Below are positions 42,971 to 52,534 of a stretch of 64,000 bases of DNA, one piece after another. Numbering within the stretch: position 1 is the first letter of the stretch; each line of letters starts with the position of its first letter. The stretch covers positions 124,001 to 188,000 of the forward strand of contig JAEZTJ010000033.1 in assembly GCA_023421505.1 (NCBI GenBank), written 5' to 3'. A model generated the notes under the pieces. The model searched no databases. It had not been told where the DNA came from and saw nothing but the letters and a program-made list of their open reading frames with translations. The stretch comes from Bacillota bacterium. GTDB taxonomy: Bacteria > Bacillota > Clostridia > Lachnospirales > Lachnospiraceae. The translations under genes and the position numbers were made by a program.

Positions 42971-43864
42971 ATGGATTTACATTACTTGGAGATATTTAAT
43001 GCAATAGCAGAGCATTCCAGCTTTAAAAAAGCATCAGAAATTCTTCATATCAGTCAGCCCGCCTTATCGATACAGATAAAAAAACTGGAAAGTCAAACCT
43101 CTTTAAAGCTGTTTTATAAAACGGGTAATCGAATTTATTTAAGCGAAAGCGGACTTATGCTTTACGGATATACCAAAAGAGTTTTTTCAATCCTTGAAGA
43201 AATGGAAAATAACATATCTGATCTAAGTACAAATATAAGCGGTATCATCAATCTAGGTGGCAGTAATACACCCGGTATCTATATCCTTCCCACTGTAATT
43301 GGGGAGATGAAAAAACTTTACCCGTCTGTTACGATTAATCTGCATATTGCTAACACTTCAGAGATTACTACCTTAGTTGAGAATGGAACACTCGATATCG
43401 CTGTCAACGGAGGTAACTGTGCTTACAGTAAAATGATTTATACAGAAAAATTATTCAGTGACAGATTGGCCATTATAGCCTCTCCCGAGAATAGATTATG
43501 CAAAATGGATAAGGTATCCGTAAGTGAGCTTTCCAATGAAAGCTTTATTCTTCATGAAAAAACCTCCCAATTATATTCCTGCTATAAAAATTTCATTGAA
43601 AAATATAAATTACCCAAAAATATTGGCATGTTCTTAGGAAGTATTGATGCGATTAAACATGCCGTGAATGCTAATCTTGGAATTTCAATCATCCCATATT
43701 ACGCTGTCAAATTTGAAATAGAAAATGGTATGCTAAAAGAGTTAAAGTTCAAATCCTATGAAACAGAGTATCCTTATAATCTTATTTACATTAAAAATAA
43801 GAACTTATCCTTAACCCTTCAAAAGTTTATAGCTGTATGTAAGGACGTATTTAGTAAATATTAA
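42971..43864 (+). CDS. LysR family transcriptional regulator
   Basis: DNA-binding regulator of 297 residues. The helix-turn-helix is at the N-terminus (LEIFNAIAEHSSFKKASEILHISQPALSIQIKKLE, about 5-40). The effector domain follows (GSNTPGIYILPTVIGEMKK, and INLGG start at about 92). I start it at the ATG at 42971 behind AGAAAGGA; an upstream in-frame ATG at 42914 lacks a ribosome site. It diverges from the OadG/OadB-like pair across a 145-bp region. It most likely controls that pair and itself; the effector is unknown. Confidence 0.9.
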   Translation: MDLHYLEIFNAIAEHSSFKKASEILHISQPALSIQIKKLESQTSLKLFYKTGNRIYLSESGLMLYGYTKRVFSILEEMENNISDLSTNISGIINLGGSNTPGIYILPTVIGEMKKLYPSVTINLHIANTSEITTLVENGTLDIAVNGGNCAYSKMIYTEKLFSDRLAIIASPENRLCKMDKVSVSELSNESFILHEKTSQLYSCYKNFIEKYKLPKNIGMFLGSIDAIKHAVNANLGISIIPYYAVKFEIENGMLKELKFKSYETEYPYNLIYIKNKNLSLTLQKFIAVCKDVFSKY

Positions 43865-43944
43865 AAAGGATATCCCTAAAGTAATCGCTTCAGACATCTA
43901 ATAGATCGATATATTATGCTTATTTCACCACGAGAAGTACTTTT

Positions 43945-43992
43945 GATTCATACTAATCCTAACATGCCTGCCCTTTGAAGTATGAATTATGC
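43945..43992 (-). repeat. ACTAA-type short repeat, variant
   Basis: TCATACTAATCCTAACATGCCTGCCCTTTGAAG; the complement contains CTTCAAAGGGCAGGCATG, as in other copies. It lies in a 386-bp gap that otherwise holds the next two repeats and no gene. Confidence 0.45.
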
Positions 43993-44008
43993 TTTTAATA
44001 GTTCAACT

Positions 44009-44091
44009 AACGCCCATGCCTTTTGGGCATAAAATTGCCTCGAATGCGAGGCTTTGGGCCTGCATGCACTTTGCAAGAATATTCACACTTA
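44009..44091 (+). repeat. GCGAGGCT-type repeat, copy 1
   Basis: CCATGCCTTTTGGGCATAAAATTGCCTCGAATGCGAGGCT, a variable stretch, then ATTCACACTTA. The two internal hairpins (TGCC...GGCA and GCCTCG...CGAGGC) are shared with a copy at 60613-60682. Confidence 0.55.
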
Positions 44092-44158
44092 TCCCTTCTG
44101 TACTGTTTTATATCTTGAGTAATTTTATTGTCTCAATTATAATTTTCCTTAACTTTTT

Positions 44159-44223
44159 TAGGTAATCGCCAAACTATATAGTTACATTAATTACAAACAG
44201 ATGACGAGTTTTGTAATTACCTA
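44159..44223. repeat. MITE-like palindromic repeat, copy F, with target duplication
   Basis: A short 65-bp copy: TAGGTAATCGCCAAACTATATAG at the left and TTTTGTAATTACCTA at the right. It is flanked by TAACTTTTTT on both sides (44150-44159, sharing one T with the element, and 44224-44233). The acetyltransferase ribosome site follows 12 bases later. Confidence 0.8.
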
Positions 44224-44250
44224 TAACTTTTTTATAAGGAGGAAGCTATT

Positions 44251-44712
44251 ATGGGGATTACTATAATAAAAGCAGAACTCACTCATTTACCCGACTGTTG
44301 TATGGCGTTAGAAAATTCCGAATTAGGAAGAGTATATTTTTCTGCTAAAGAAAGCGCAGCAAGAGTAATTGAAGAAGGAATATCGAAGGGAGAACTTTTT
44401 GTAGCCGTTGATGAGGATAGTCGTTGTCTTGGATTTATCTGGGTAGTAGTAAAAGGAGCGTTTCATAGTTTTCCTTATTTACATATCATAGCCGTAAAGG
44501 AAGAGCATAGAAGTAAGGGTGTTGGTAAAATGTTGTTAAATTATTTTGAAAATACAATAGCTGATCACTCCACCAAACTATTCCTTGTAGTTGCTGATTT
44601 TAATCCGAAAGCAATGAAATTATATCAAAGCCTTGGCTATAAGGAAATTGGGGTTCTTCCTGACTTATATAGAGAAGGTGTCCACGAACATTTAATGATG
44701 AAGACGTTATAG
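44251..44712 (+). CDS. GNAT family N-acetyltransferase
   Basis: Acetyl-CoA-dependent acyltransferase of 153 residues. Motif A is visible as LHIIAVKEEHRSKGVGKMLLNYFE (about 77-100), with the pyrophosphate-binding RSKGVGK. Motif B is LVVADFNPKAMKLYQSLGYKEIG. The start follows AGGAGG. It stands alone between repeats and a terminator. The acceptor substrate is unknown; the C-terminus VHEHLMMKTL suggests a member of the ordinary RimI-like group rather than an aminoglycoside enzyme. Confidence 0.88.
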   Translation: MGITIIKAELTHLPDCCMALENSELGRVYFSAKESAARVIEEGISKGELFVAVDEDSRCLGFIWVVVKGAFHSFPYLHIIAVKEEHRSKGVGKMLLNYFENTIADHSTKLFLVVADFNPKAMKLYQSLGYKEIGVLPDLYREGVHEHLMMKTL

Positions 44713-44732
44713 CTATACTTTCCCTGTATAAT

Positions 44733-44775
44733 AAAGGCGAATCTTCTTTGTGCTATACGAAGAAGATTCGCCTTT
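44733..44775. terminator. Strong bidirectional terminator
   Basis: AAAGGCGAATCTTCTT pairs exactly with AAGAAGATTCGCCTTT around an 11-base loop, with T-rich tails both ways. It serves the acetyltransferase gene and the popT gene, which converge here. Confidence 0.9.
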
Positions 44776-44819
44776 ATTATTTTTATGCTTCGCTAATAAG
44801 AAGATTTACAAGCTTCTCA

Positions 44820-45677
44820 TTAATCGTTTGAAAATCTTGCTAAGGATAGAATGGAAAAATACCCAAGTATAAAAGTTACTGTTGAAACTATAACTGATAT
44901 CATCCACCAGGTAAAATCCGCATCACTCGGGATTACGGGTATAATTTTATCACGAATTATTTCAGAAGTAGATCCAAGTACGAAACCAATAATCATACAA
45001 TAGGTCTGATGAGGAAATTTCTTCATAGTCCATTCAATAGGCTTCGTAATTAAGAATATTCCGATCAAAGTAGAAATTCCGATGATACCAATATATACTA
45101 CATCAAATTCTGTTATGGCTGCAAGCATTGCATCATACATTCCAAGAACCAACAGCATATGAGAGGTACTGATACCGGGTAAGACTAATGCAAGCGCAAT
45201 GATAATACCTGTAACCAAGAGCATAAGATAGTGTCCTATTCCCGATCCAGAGCTTATATTAAAATTACCAACTGGTATAAACCCTATCGATATTACTCCT
45301 ACGAGTCCGATCAGAAAGTACAAACCTGAAGTTAATCGAAAAGGTGCTTCCTTTGTCCTTTTATATAAGGCCGGTATGCCTCCGATCACAGCTCCTAAGA
45401 AAAAGAAGGAAACCGGTAAGGGGAACTTTTCCATTAGCCACTTAATAACAAATGCCAGTGAGCCAATACCAACCCCCGCACCAACACAGAATTTAAGCAA
45501 CAGAATTATATTAGATTTAATATCCTTTAAAAAATTACTGATCGCTCCTATCAGCTTATCATAAATACCTAAAAGTATAGCCATGGTTCCACCGCTCACT
45601 CCCGGTACACTCATCGATGAGCCGATAATAAAGCCCTTTAACATAATAATTAGATCGTTTTTAAACTTATTTTTCAT
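44820..45677 (-). CDS. popT: DUF368 family polyprenyl-phosphate transporter (PopT-like)
   Basis: Polytopic membrane protein with eight or more hydrophobic segments. DUF368 proteins (PopT) recycle undecaprenyl phosphate across the membrane for cell wall synthesis. It starts MKNKFKNDLIIMLKGFIIGS, with SMSVPGVSGGTMAILLGIYDKLI and the second copy of the half-motif ALALVLPGISTSHMLLVLGMYD, the duplicated family signature. Length 285. The assignment as PopT rests on the family; its relevance to cell wall antibiotics would fit the Bce/VanZ module at the right end of the window. Confidence 0.87.
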   Translation of the reverse strand: MKNKFKNDLIIMLKGFIIGSSMSVPGVSGGTMAILLGIYDKLIGAISNFLKDIKSNIILLLKFCVGAGVGIGSLAFVIKWLMEKFPLPVSFFFLGAVIGGIPALYKRTKEAPFRLTSGLYFLIGLVGVISIGFIPVGNFNISSGSGIGHYLMLLVTGIIIALALVLPGISTSHMLLVLGMYDAMLAAITEFDVVYIGIIGISTLIGIFLITKPIEWTMKKFPHQTYCMIIGFVLGSTSEIIRDKIIPVIPSDADFTWWMISVIVSTVTFILGYFSILSLARFSND

Positions 45678-46133
45678 CTTTTATAAAATACTCTGTATTA
45701 CAGACGTATTTTTCTCCTTTCAGTCATCAAATTATTAGCAATTGAGAAACCTTTTCCCAATTATCTGATCTGAGATTATTTCACTGCAATACTGTACGAT
45801 GCATTCCTCAATCGAATTTTGAAATAATAAGATTATAGCACACTTCCTTTCCTATGTAAATTTATGATTGTATTGAATTTCTTTCACGAATTATCTATTT
45901 CATATATTTGAGGTATATTATAGCACCATGATTATGAAGTTTTCTGAATTTCAAAAGCACTTAATTTTTACTTAAAATACTTATAACTTTCTTAAGTATA
46001 TTGTTTATGTGTTCCGCCTTTGTTATTATATTCCAATGCTTTTTATGGTAGTTCAATATCCACTTCATAAAATAGTGAAATGTATTTAAAGATACCGGAA
46101 GCATAAATAATAATATTAGAAAGTAGGGGTAAA
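45678..46133. other. 456-bp intergenic region between popT and the M16 protease gene
   Basis: An AT-rich divergent promoter region. TAGCAATTGAGAAACC and CCCAATTATCTGA at about 45737-45772 vaguely recall the MITE ends, but they are too degraded to call. A TATTATA-type sequence near 45917 and a GGGGTA ribosome site at about 46126 serve the genes on either side. No coding sequence seen. Confidence 0.35.
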
Positions 46134-49100
46134 ATGAAAAGAAAAATTTTTTTACTATTAACCATCTTATGCCTGATAATTAAAACATATGTGACACCTA
46201 TGCAAATAATATCGGCTGAGACAGCAGTAACTGCATCACCTGAGGTACAGGATACAATTTATGGATTTAAGCTTACTAAAATGGATTATAATCCAACAAT
46301 AAAATCGAACAGATATTTATTTGTTCACGAAAAAACAGGCGCAAAATTACTGGTTATTAAAAACAATGATAAAAATCGTGGTTTTTCCATCAAATTCAAT
46401 ACACCTACAGATAATGACAAAGGTATCAATCATATTATTGAGCATTGTATTCTGGGTGGAAGTAAGAAATATCACTGTAATAATATTTTATTTGATCTGA
46501 TGAATACTACTTATACCTCTTATGCTAATGCAGTTACTTATCAAAATATGACCTTATTTCCAATCTGCTCTGGAAGTGAGAAGCAATTACTAAAGTCAGC
46601 AGACATTTATCTAGATGCAGTTTTTAATCCTCTTTTCTTAACTGATAAGAGAATATTTGAAAGAGAAGGCTGGCGTTACGAGTTAGCTGATAAAGCCTCT
46701 GACCTAATCTATAACGGTATTGTCTACAATGAAATGCAGGGAGATACAGGAAGTATAGAAGCTGCAGCATATTATAATGCAAATAAAACTATTTTTTCGG
46801 ATAGTAATCAGGGTAATATTCCCGGGGGTAGTCCAGATAAAATCACAGCTTCAACCTATAAAGAAATTATTGATACCTATAAGAAAAACTACCATCCTTC
46901 AAACTGCTTTATGGTTTTATATGGAGATGTGAATTATGAAGCATTTTTAAAATTGATTGATGAGAATTACTTATCCTCATATACAAAACAAACCTATACG
47001 GATGACAGAACTGTACAGAAAGCTTTTCATAAGATGATAGAGAAAACATATACCTATCCGGCTGCAAAAGGCAAAGTCGCTAAGAACTCCTCCGTAATAG
47101 ACCTTGTATTTGCAGCGGATGACATGAAAAAGCTTGGTCCGGAAGATTATGTCGGACTTAATATTGCAGTTTCCTTATTGAATTATGATACTTCAACTAT
47201 TAAGAAGGCTATGCTAAACAGTAAAATAGCTGCTTCATACCGCATTACTCTTGATTCTACCACCTATCAGCCTACAATACATTTTATAGCCACAAATGCG
47301 GATCCTTCAAAGAAAAAGGATTTTTATAATTTGATAATGAAGGAATTGAATCAGATTGTAATAAATGGTTTGGACAATGAGCTTTTGAAATCCTCTCTTC
47401 GTAGCACTGAGTTTAGCCAAGCTTTGGGTAATAGTAATAATACCGCATTTAAACGGTTATTTAATGCCAGTATGTATGATACTTTAATTGACGATCCGTT
47501 TTTTATTAATGCCGAATATAATAAGCAGATCGTACCCAAACTCAAGGATAAATTTCTGGAAAATTTAATTCAGAAACAGATTCTTAGCAACAAAACGGTA
47601 GCCTTGACTGTTACCACTCCTAAAGCAGGTTTATTTGAGAAAATGCAGACGGCTAAGGTTAAAGAGCTAGAAAAAATAAAGGCTTCCATGACACAGAAGC
47701 AAATGAATGATCTGATTAGAAAAACAAAGGAACTTACTACCTGGATCAAAAAGAAATCCTCTCCGGAGGTATTGAAATCCCTTCGTGCTGTATCATTAAA
47801 GGATCTTCCGATTGAACTCAGAGATAGGAATATTAAGGAGTCTATCGTTGATGGTGCCAAGCTATGGACTGCACAGGCTGATGTTGATTCAGTAAGTTCT
47901 ATTTATCTAACCTTCGATTTAAGTCATCTGACAGCAGAAGAATTATTATATCTCAAATTCTATGGAGAAATGATGGTTAATGCAATGGCTACAGAAAAGC
48001 GGACAGAGAGCCAGGTGATAAATGATATGATCTTTAAGGCGTGTGTCTTGAATGCATCTGTAGATGCGTTCAGGGATGATAAAACATCTTCTTCTGCGCA
48101 TCCGGTTTTTACTGTTAACTACTATAGCTTTAATGACGAATATGCTGATACCTTTGACTTAGTGTCCGATATGTTACTCCAATCAAAAGTCTCAGATGTT
48201 TCGATTTATGGAACCAGAATAATAACTTACATAAAGTCATATTATCAAAACCTATTAACTGATCCATTAACATTAGTTCTTAATAGAACCTTAGCTTATA
48301 CCAGTCCTTTATACCAATATAAAGATTATTTGAATGGTCTTAACTATTATGATTTTATTCTAAAATTAGAAAAGCAGCTTGCATTAAATCCTTCAGAAGT
48401 TATTAATAAAATCAAAGCTGTTAGAGAAAAGGCCTTCAATAAAAATAATTTAACAATATTATTAGCAGGAGATCTTAGTGCACAGGAAAGTTTTAAATCG
48501 TTAATGCCGCAATTCACGCAAAAGCTGCCAGATAAAATCTATCCGAAAGCCGTTTACACTCTTCCGCTCCCTGCGAAGAGAGAGGCTATAGCCACGAATT
48601 CAGCCGTTCAGTATTTATGTGTTAACGGCTCTTTATCTGCAAACCTGGTTTCCATGAGTGGAAAGTCTAATGTAATTACGAGAGTTTTAAATAACCTTTT
48701 CCTTGTCCCTGAAATCAGATTAAAGGGGGGCGCCTATGATGTAAGTGCTAATATGAGTGATAATTGTTATTATACATTTACCTACCGTGATAATAATTTT
48801 ATTAATTCGATGGCTACTATAGATAGAACAGATGAATTCTTAAAGGAACTTTCTTCTACAATGACAGAGGATACTTTGGATGACTATAAACTTTCCGCAT
48901 ATTCAGCAGTCACTCAAAGCACCGGTGAAATCGATGATGCAATATCAGTCTTACTCGATAAATGCCAGGGTATAACTACACAGGATAAGATCAATTCGTT
49001 AAAGGAATTAAAAGAAGCAACCCTCACAGATCTGCAAGACTACGCAAACTATCTAAAAAAAATAAACACTGATCTAAATTATGTTGTTGTAGCATCAGCA

Positions 49101-49157
49101 AGTGATATAGAAGCTAACAAAAATTTATTTGATGCTGTTATACCGTTTCCTCAATAG
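46134..49157 (+). CDS. Secreted M16 family zinc metalloprotease (M16C-like)
   Basis: Large insulinase-type peptidase of 1007 residues, similar in size to the presequence-protease (M16C) group. A signal peptide (MKRKIFLLLTILCLIIKTYV, cleavage near IISAE) directs it outside. The inverted zinc motif HIIEH is at 100-104 (GINHIIEHCILGGSKKY), and the third ligand glutamate lies in GIVYNEMQGD about 75-80 residues later. The M16C-associated middle region and the C-terminal inactive half follow. It is therefore likely an extracellular peptide-degrading enzyme. It starts at the ATG at 46134. Its own terminator follows. Confidence 0.9.
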   Translation: MKRKIFLLLTILCLIIKTYVTPMQIISAETAVTASPEVQDTIYGFKLTKMDYNPTIKSNRYLFVHEKTGAKLLVIKNNDKNRGFSIKFNTPTDNDKGINHIIEHCILGGSKKYHCNNILFDLMNTTYTSYANAVTYQNMTLFPICSGSEKQLLKSADIYLDAVFNPLFLTDKRIFEREGWRYELADKASDLIYNGIVYNEMQGDTGSIEAAAYYNANKTIFSDSNQGNIPGGSPDKITASTYKEIIDTYKKNYHPSNCFMVLYGDVNYEAFLKLIDENYLSSYTKQTYTDDRTVQKAFHKMIEKTYTYPAAKGKVAKNSSVIDLVFAADDMKKLGPEDYVGLNIAVSLLNYDTSTIKKAMLNSKIAASYRITLDSTTYQPTIHFIATNADPSKKKDFYNLIMKELNQIVINGLDNELLKSSLRSTEFSQALGNSNNTAFKRLFNASMYDTLIDDPFFINAEYNKQIVPKLKDKFLENLIQKQILSNKTVALTVTTPKAGLFEKMQTAKVKELEKIKASMTQKQMNDLIRKTKELTTWIKKKSSPEVLKSLRAVSLKDLPIELRDRNIKESIVDGAKLWTAQADVDSVSSIYLTFDLSHLTAEELLYLKFYGEMMVNAMATEKRTESQVINDMIFKACVLNASVDAFRDDKTSSSAHPVFTVNYYSFNDEYADTFDLVSDMLLQSKVSDVSIYGTRIITYIKSYYQNLLTDPLTLVLNRTLAYTSPLYQYKDYLNGLNYYDFILKLEKQLALNPSEVINKIKAVREKAFNKNNLTILLAGDLSAQESFKSLMPQFTQKLPDKIYPKAVYTLPLPAKREAIATNSAVQYLCVNGSLSANLVSMSGKSNVITRVLNNLFLVPEIRLKGGAYDVSANMSDNCYYTFTYRDNNFINSMATIDRTDEFLKELSSTMTEDTLDDYKLSAYSAVTQSTGEIDDAISVLLDKCQGITTQDKINSLKELKEATLTDLQDYANYLKKINTDLNYVVVASASDIEANKNLFDAVIPFPQ

Positions 49158-49182
49158 TAAATAATTAAGCTTTTTTCTTTAT

Positions 49183-49216
49183 AAATCGCTATGATTTCAT
49201 TGAATTCATAGCGATT
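49183..49216 (+). terminator. Terminator of the M16 protease gene
   Basis: AAATCGCTATGA pairs with TCATAGCGATTT around TTTCATTGAAT-type loop bases, followed by a T-rich run (ACTTTTTATT). Confidence 0.8.
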
Positions 49217-49406
49217 TACTTTTTATTCTGCTGCATTATCGCTGATAACGCAGGCTACACGCCAAATAAACAACATTTACCTTTTTAAAATTTGAATAAT
49301 TTGAGATACTTTAGAATAGATGAATCGTTAATATTACTCCTTATGTATATTGCTTTATTTTTAATTTTTTACTCACCTTTACATCATATGAAAGCAAGGA
49401 GAAACT

Positions 49407-51365
49407 ATGGCAAAGAATATCGTAATTATTGGGGCCGGATATGCCGGTATCCTTACAGCAAAAAAGCTTGCAAAAAAATTTAAAGAGAATCCTGATGTTT
49501 CCATTACAATTATAGATAAAAAGCCCTTCCATACTATGCTGACCGAACTTCATGAGGTGGCTGCTAACCGCGTGGATGAGGACAGCATCAGAATAAGCTT
49601 AAAGAAGGTTTTTGCAGGAAGAAGGGTTAATGTCATATTAGATACGGTAACCTCTATAGATTTTAACAGTCAAACGGTGAACGGTTGTCTTGCATCCTAC
49701 TCCTTTGATTATTTGGTTATTTCGGCTGGCTCGAAGCCTACCTTTTACGGAGTACCTGGGGCAGAAGAATACTCCTTTCAGCTATGGTCTTATGAGGATG
49801 CAATTAAATTAAGAGACCACATCTACGGCGAATTTCGTAAAGCTTCCTGTTTAACAGAGGAGCAGGAAAGAAGAAGACTGCTTACCTTTTATGTGGTTGG
49901 TGCGGGCTTTACCGGTATAGAAATGATAGGTGAGCTGGCAGAATATGTACCAATTCTATGTGAAAAATTCGATATCAAAAGAAGTGATGTGACACTTGTT
50001 GATGTAGATGTATTAAAAAGACCCATGCAAAATTTACCTGAGAAGTTATCTGCCAAGGTAACTAAACGTCTAAATAGAATGGGTGTAACAATGCTTATGA
50101 ACACCGCTGTCTCAAGTATCGGTAGTGATTATATTGAATGTAAGGAAAATAATAAAACTGTTAAAAACAGTGTGGGTACGGTTATCTGGGCGGCCGGAAT
50201 TCAGAGTACGGATATTGTGCAGGAGACAGCAGACAGCCTCGAGTTAACACGCGGGGGACGTATCCAGGTGGATTCCTATCTAAGAACAACAAAAATGGAT
50301 AACGTATATGTCGCCGGAGATAATATGTTTTATATTCCTAAGGGAGAAGAAAATCCCGTACCGCAGATGGTGGAAAACTGCGAACAATCCGCTGATATAG
50401 TTTCTCATAATATTTACTGCGCAGTAACTGGTAAAGGTGAACCGGAAGCTTACCATCCAAGCTTTCATGGTGTAATGGTCAGTATCGGGGGACGCTATGG
50501 TGTAGCCCATGTTGGCCTACCCAATCACTTCTTTAGTCTACCTTCTTTTTTTGCTATGTTTGCAAAACATTTTATTAATATTGTTTATTTTATTCAAGTA
50601 TTAGGCTGGAATAAGATCTTCAGCTATATGAAGCATGAATTTTTCACAATAAGGAATTGCAGAAGCTTTGTTGGCGGCCATTTCTCAAACCGCACTCCCA
50701 GCTTTCTATTAGTGGCCTTGCGGGTGTGGCTTGGGGCAGTATGGTTATTTGAAGGAGTTATGAAAATCGTAGAGGGTTGGTTCTCAGCTCCAAAGTTAAC
50801 TGCTTTTTTTGGCGGTGCGAACGAATGGTATAATAGTATATTAAATACTGCTATCCCGACCGTGGCTGATTCCGTTTCCTCTGCCACCGTTACGGACGGT
50901 GCCGCTGATGCAGTTGGTACAATCATCCTTAACTTTAATTTCCTAGGTATTTTTAAAGTAATCTTTGTAAGCGGCAAAGCTTTAGCAGATTCAACCCTAA
51001 GCGATTATGCCTTCCGTCTTGATGTGCCGATCATGAACTGGTTTACCAATCATTTGATCCTACCCTATAATAGTGTTCAAATTATCATGCAGGCAGTTAT
51101 TGTTATTGCTGAAATCGCTATAGGTCTTGCACTTATCGGAGGACTTTTTACAACAGCTGCAGCTGCTTTTTCTTTGGTATTGCAGTTTATGTTTGTTTGC
51201 ACAACAGGCCTGTATCTAGGAACCTTCTGGATGATCTTTGCCGGAATTGCAGTGCTAATCGGTGCTGGTCGTACCTTTGGATTTGATTACTATGTACTGC
51301 CCTCTTTAAAAAAGTATTGGAAGAAACTACCTTTTGTAAGAAAGCTGTATATTTATAATGATTAA
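49407..51365 (+). CDS. ndh2: Type II NADH dehydrogenase fused to a DoxX-like membrane domain
   Basis: Membrane flavoprotein that should oxidise NADH and reduce a quinone. The FAD motif IVIIGAGYAGILTAKKL is at 5-21, the NADH motif FYVVGAGFTGIEMIGELAEY at 161-180, WAAGIQ at about 271 and YVAGDN at 311-316. Residues 1-390 make a normal NDH-2. The last 250 residues hold a DoxX-like set of four or five hydrophobic segments (LRVWLGAVWLFEGVMKIVEG, then a C-terminal bundle). Standard NDH-2 has about 400 residues; this one has 652. The membrane extension resembles the Ndh2 of Listeria extracellular electron transfer. The start follows AAGGAG. It overlaps the next gene by 8 bp. Confidence 0.9.
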   Translation: MAKNIVIIGAGYAGILTAKKLAKKFKENPDVSITIIDKKPFHTMLTELHEVAANRVDEDSIRISLKKVFAGRRVNVILDTVTSIDFNSQTVNGCLASYSFDYLVISAGSKPTFYGVPGAEEYSFQLWSYEDAIKLRDHIYGEFRKASCLTEEQERRRLLTFYVVGAGFTGIEMIGELAEYVPILCEKFDIKRSDVTLVDVDVLKRPMQNLPEKLSAKVTKRLNRMGVTMLMNTAVSSIGSDYIECKENNKTVKNSVGTVIWAAGIQSTDIVQETADSLELTRGGRIQVDSYLRTTKMDNVYVAGDNMFYIPKGEENPVPQMVENCEQSADIVSHNIYCAVTGKGEPEAYHPSFHGVMVSIGGRYGVAHVGLPNHFFSLPSFFAMFAKHFINIVYFIQVLGWNKIFSYMKHEFFTIRNCRSFVGGHFSNRTPSFLLVALRVWLGAVWLFEGVMKIVEGWFSAPKLTAFFGGANEWYNSILNTAIPTVADSVSSATVTDGAADAVGTIILNFNFLGIFKVIFVSGKALADSTLSDYAFRLDVPIMNWFTNHLILPYNSVQIIMQAVIVIAEIAIGLALIGGLFTTAAAAFSLVLQFMFVCTTGLYLGTFWMIFAGIAVLIGAGRTFGFDYYVLPSLKKYWKKLPFVRKLYIYND

Positions 51366-52338
51366 AAAGAATAATAAAAACGACGAGATTACCAAAGATA
51401 TACAGTACGCGGAAGCATTAGCACTAGTGAGGGCTAAAATAGACCATACTTTATCCGGATCGCCGATTATTATACGAAAATACACGAAGCATCTGCTGTC
51501 CACTAAGGGTAAATTTATAAGAGCTAATTCCGTCATTATCTGCGCAGAGAATAAACAAAATAGTATTCATCCTAATGCTATCCTACTCGCTGCTGCAATA
51601 GAGCTATTACATCTGGCAACCCTTGTTCATGATGATGTAATTGATAATGCTGATTTACGTAGAGGAGAGCCCACACTACAGAAAAAATTCGGAAAAAAAT
51701 CTGCGGTGATCTGCGGTGATTATCTTCTATGCGCTGCCCTGAAGCTAGCCGCGTCCGTCACAGATAAGCAGGATTATCTTTCAATAGATATTCCGGACTA
51801 CATGAACCGTGTTTGTCTGGGTGAATTAAATCAGCACATTAATAATGGTAATCTTAATTTGTCTATATATCAGTATTTTAAAATCATTTCAGGAAAAACA
51901 GCCGCCCTTTTTGAAGCTTCCTTCTATGCAGGTGCTTATTTTTCAGAATGCACTGATAAAGAATTAAGAAAATACAAAAAGCTGGGTTTTATACTTGGTA
52001 TGATATTTCAGCTTACAGATGACTGTATCGACTTTGAGATGACAGAGGCAACAGCTATGAAACCGGTGCAATCAGACTATGAGCAGGGTGTCATAACACT
52101 ACCCTTAATCCATGCGCTGCAGGAAATAGAAGGCTTTAAGGATAAGGCGCTACATTCTCAAGTTAGCAGAAGTGAAATTAATAATGCTGTTGCTATGAGT
52201 GGTGGTTTAGCCTTTACCCGCAAGATTGTTCATAGCTATTATAGTAAAGCTAATAATATTATTGATAGTCTTGAGATAACAATGGAAAAAAAAGATAGAT
52301 TGATAACGATCTTAGGTAATGTATCCCGTCTATCCTAA
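51358..52338 (+). CDS. dmkB: Polyprenyl diphosphate synthase (DmkB/HepT-like)
   Basis: Makes a long-chain isoprenoid diphosphate side chain for a quinone. First aspartate-rich motif DDVID at 92-96 (HLATLVHDDVIDNADLRRG), with the basic RR after it; second DDCID at 221-225 (FQLTDDCIDFE). KFIRANSVII at about 52-61 corresponds to the usual K-x-x-R start. Length 326. It starts within the last codons of ndh2 (8-bp overlap), so the two are coupled. It could serve menaquinone, demethylmenaquinone or undecaprenol. The neighbouring prenyltransferase favours a quinone. Confidence 0.9.
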   Translation: MIKKNNKNDEITKDIQYAEALALVRAKIDHTLSGSPIIIRKYTKHLLSTKGKFIRANSVIICAENKQNSIHPNAILLAAAIELLHLATLVHDDVIDNADLRRGEPTLQKKFGKKSAVICGDYLLCAALKLAASVTDKQDYLSIDIPDYMNRVCLGELNQHINNGNLNLSIYQYFKIISGKTAALFEASFYAGAYFSECTDKELRKYKKLGFILGMIFQLTDDCIDFEMTEATAMKPVQSDYEQGVITLPLIHALQEIEGFKDKALHSQVSRSEINNAVAMSGGLAFTRKIVHSYYSKANNIIDSLEITMEKKDRLITILGNVSRLS

Positions 52339-52534
52339 GAAGTAAGCTTACATTATTCTAGTAATAAAGCAGTTTAAAAATACCTATCATTCTATATCAT
52401 TAAGCCAATACGGTATTCTAACATGTTTTTTGCCATGACAATATAAAAAGTCTATATCACGTAATGCTTTTGCACCCTATTCTTATAATAACTATGTAAT
52501 CTTAATTATTTTCAGATGAAGCAGGTGAAGATTG

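Noticed and set aside
45737..45772. A ninth MITE copy
   Set aside because: Only TAGCAATTGAGAAACC and a weak CCCAATTATCTGA match; without inner arms or duplications it is too degraded to call.
49292..49483. A 63-codon plus-strand frame before ndh2
   Set aside because: It overlaps the ndh2 start in another frame, lacks a ribosome site and shows no conserved pattern.
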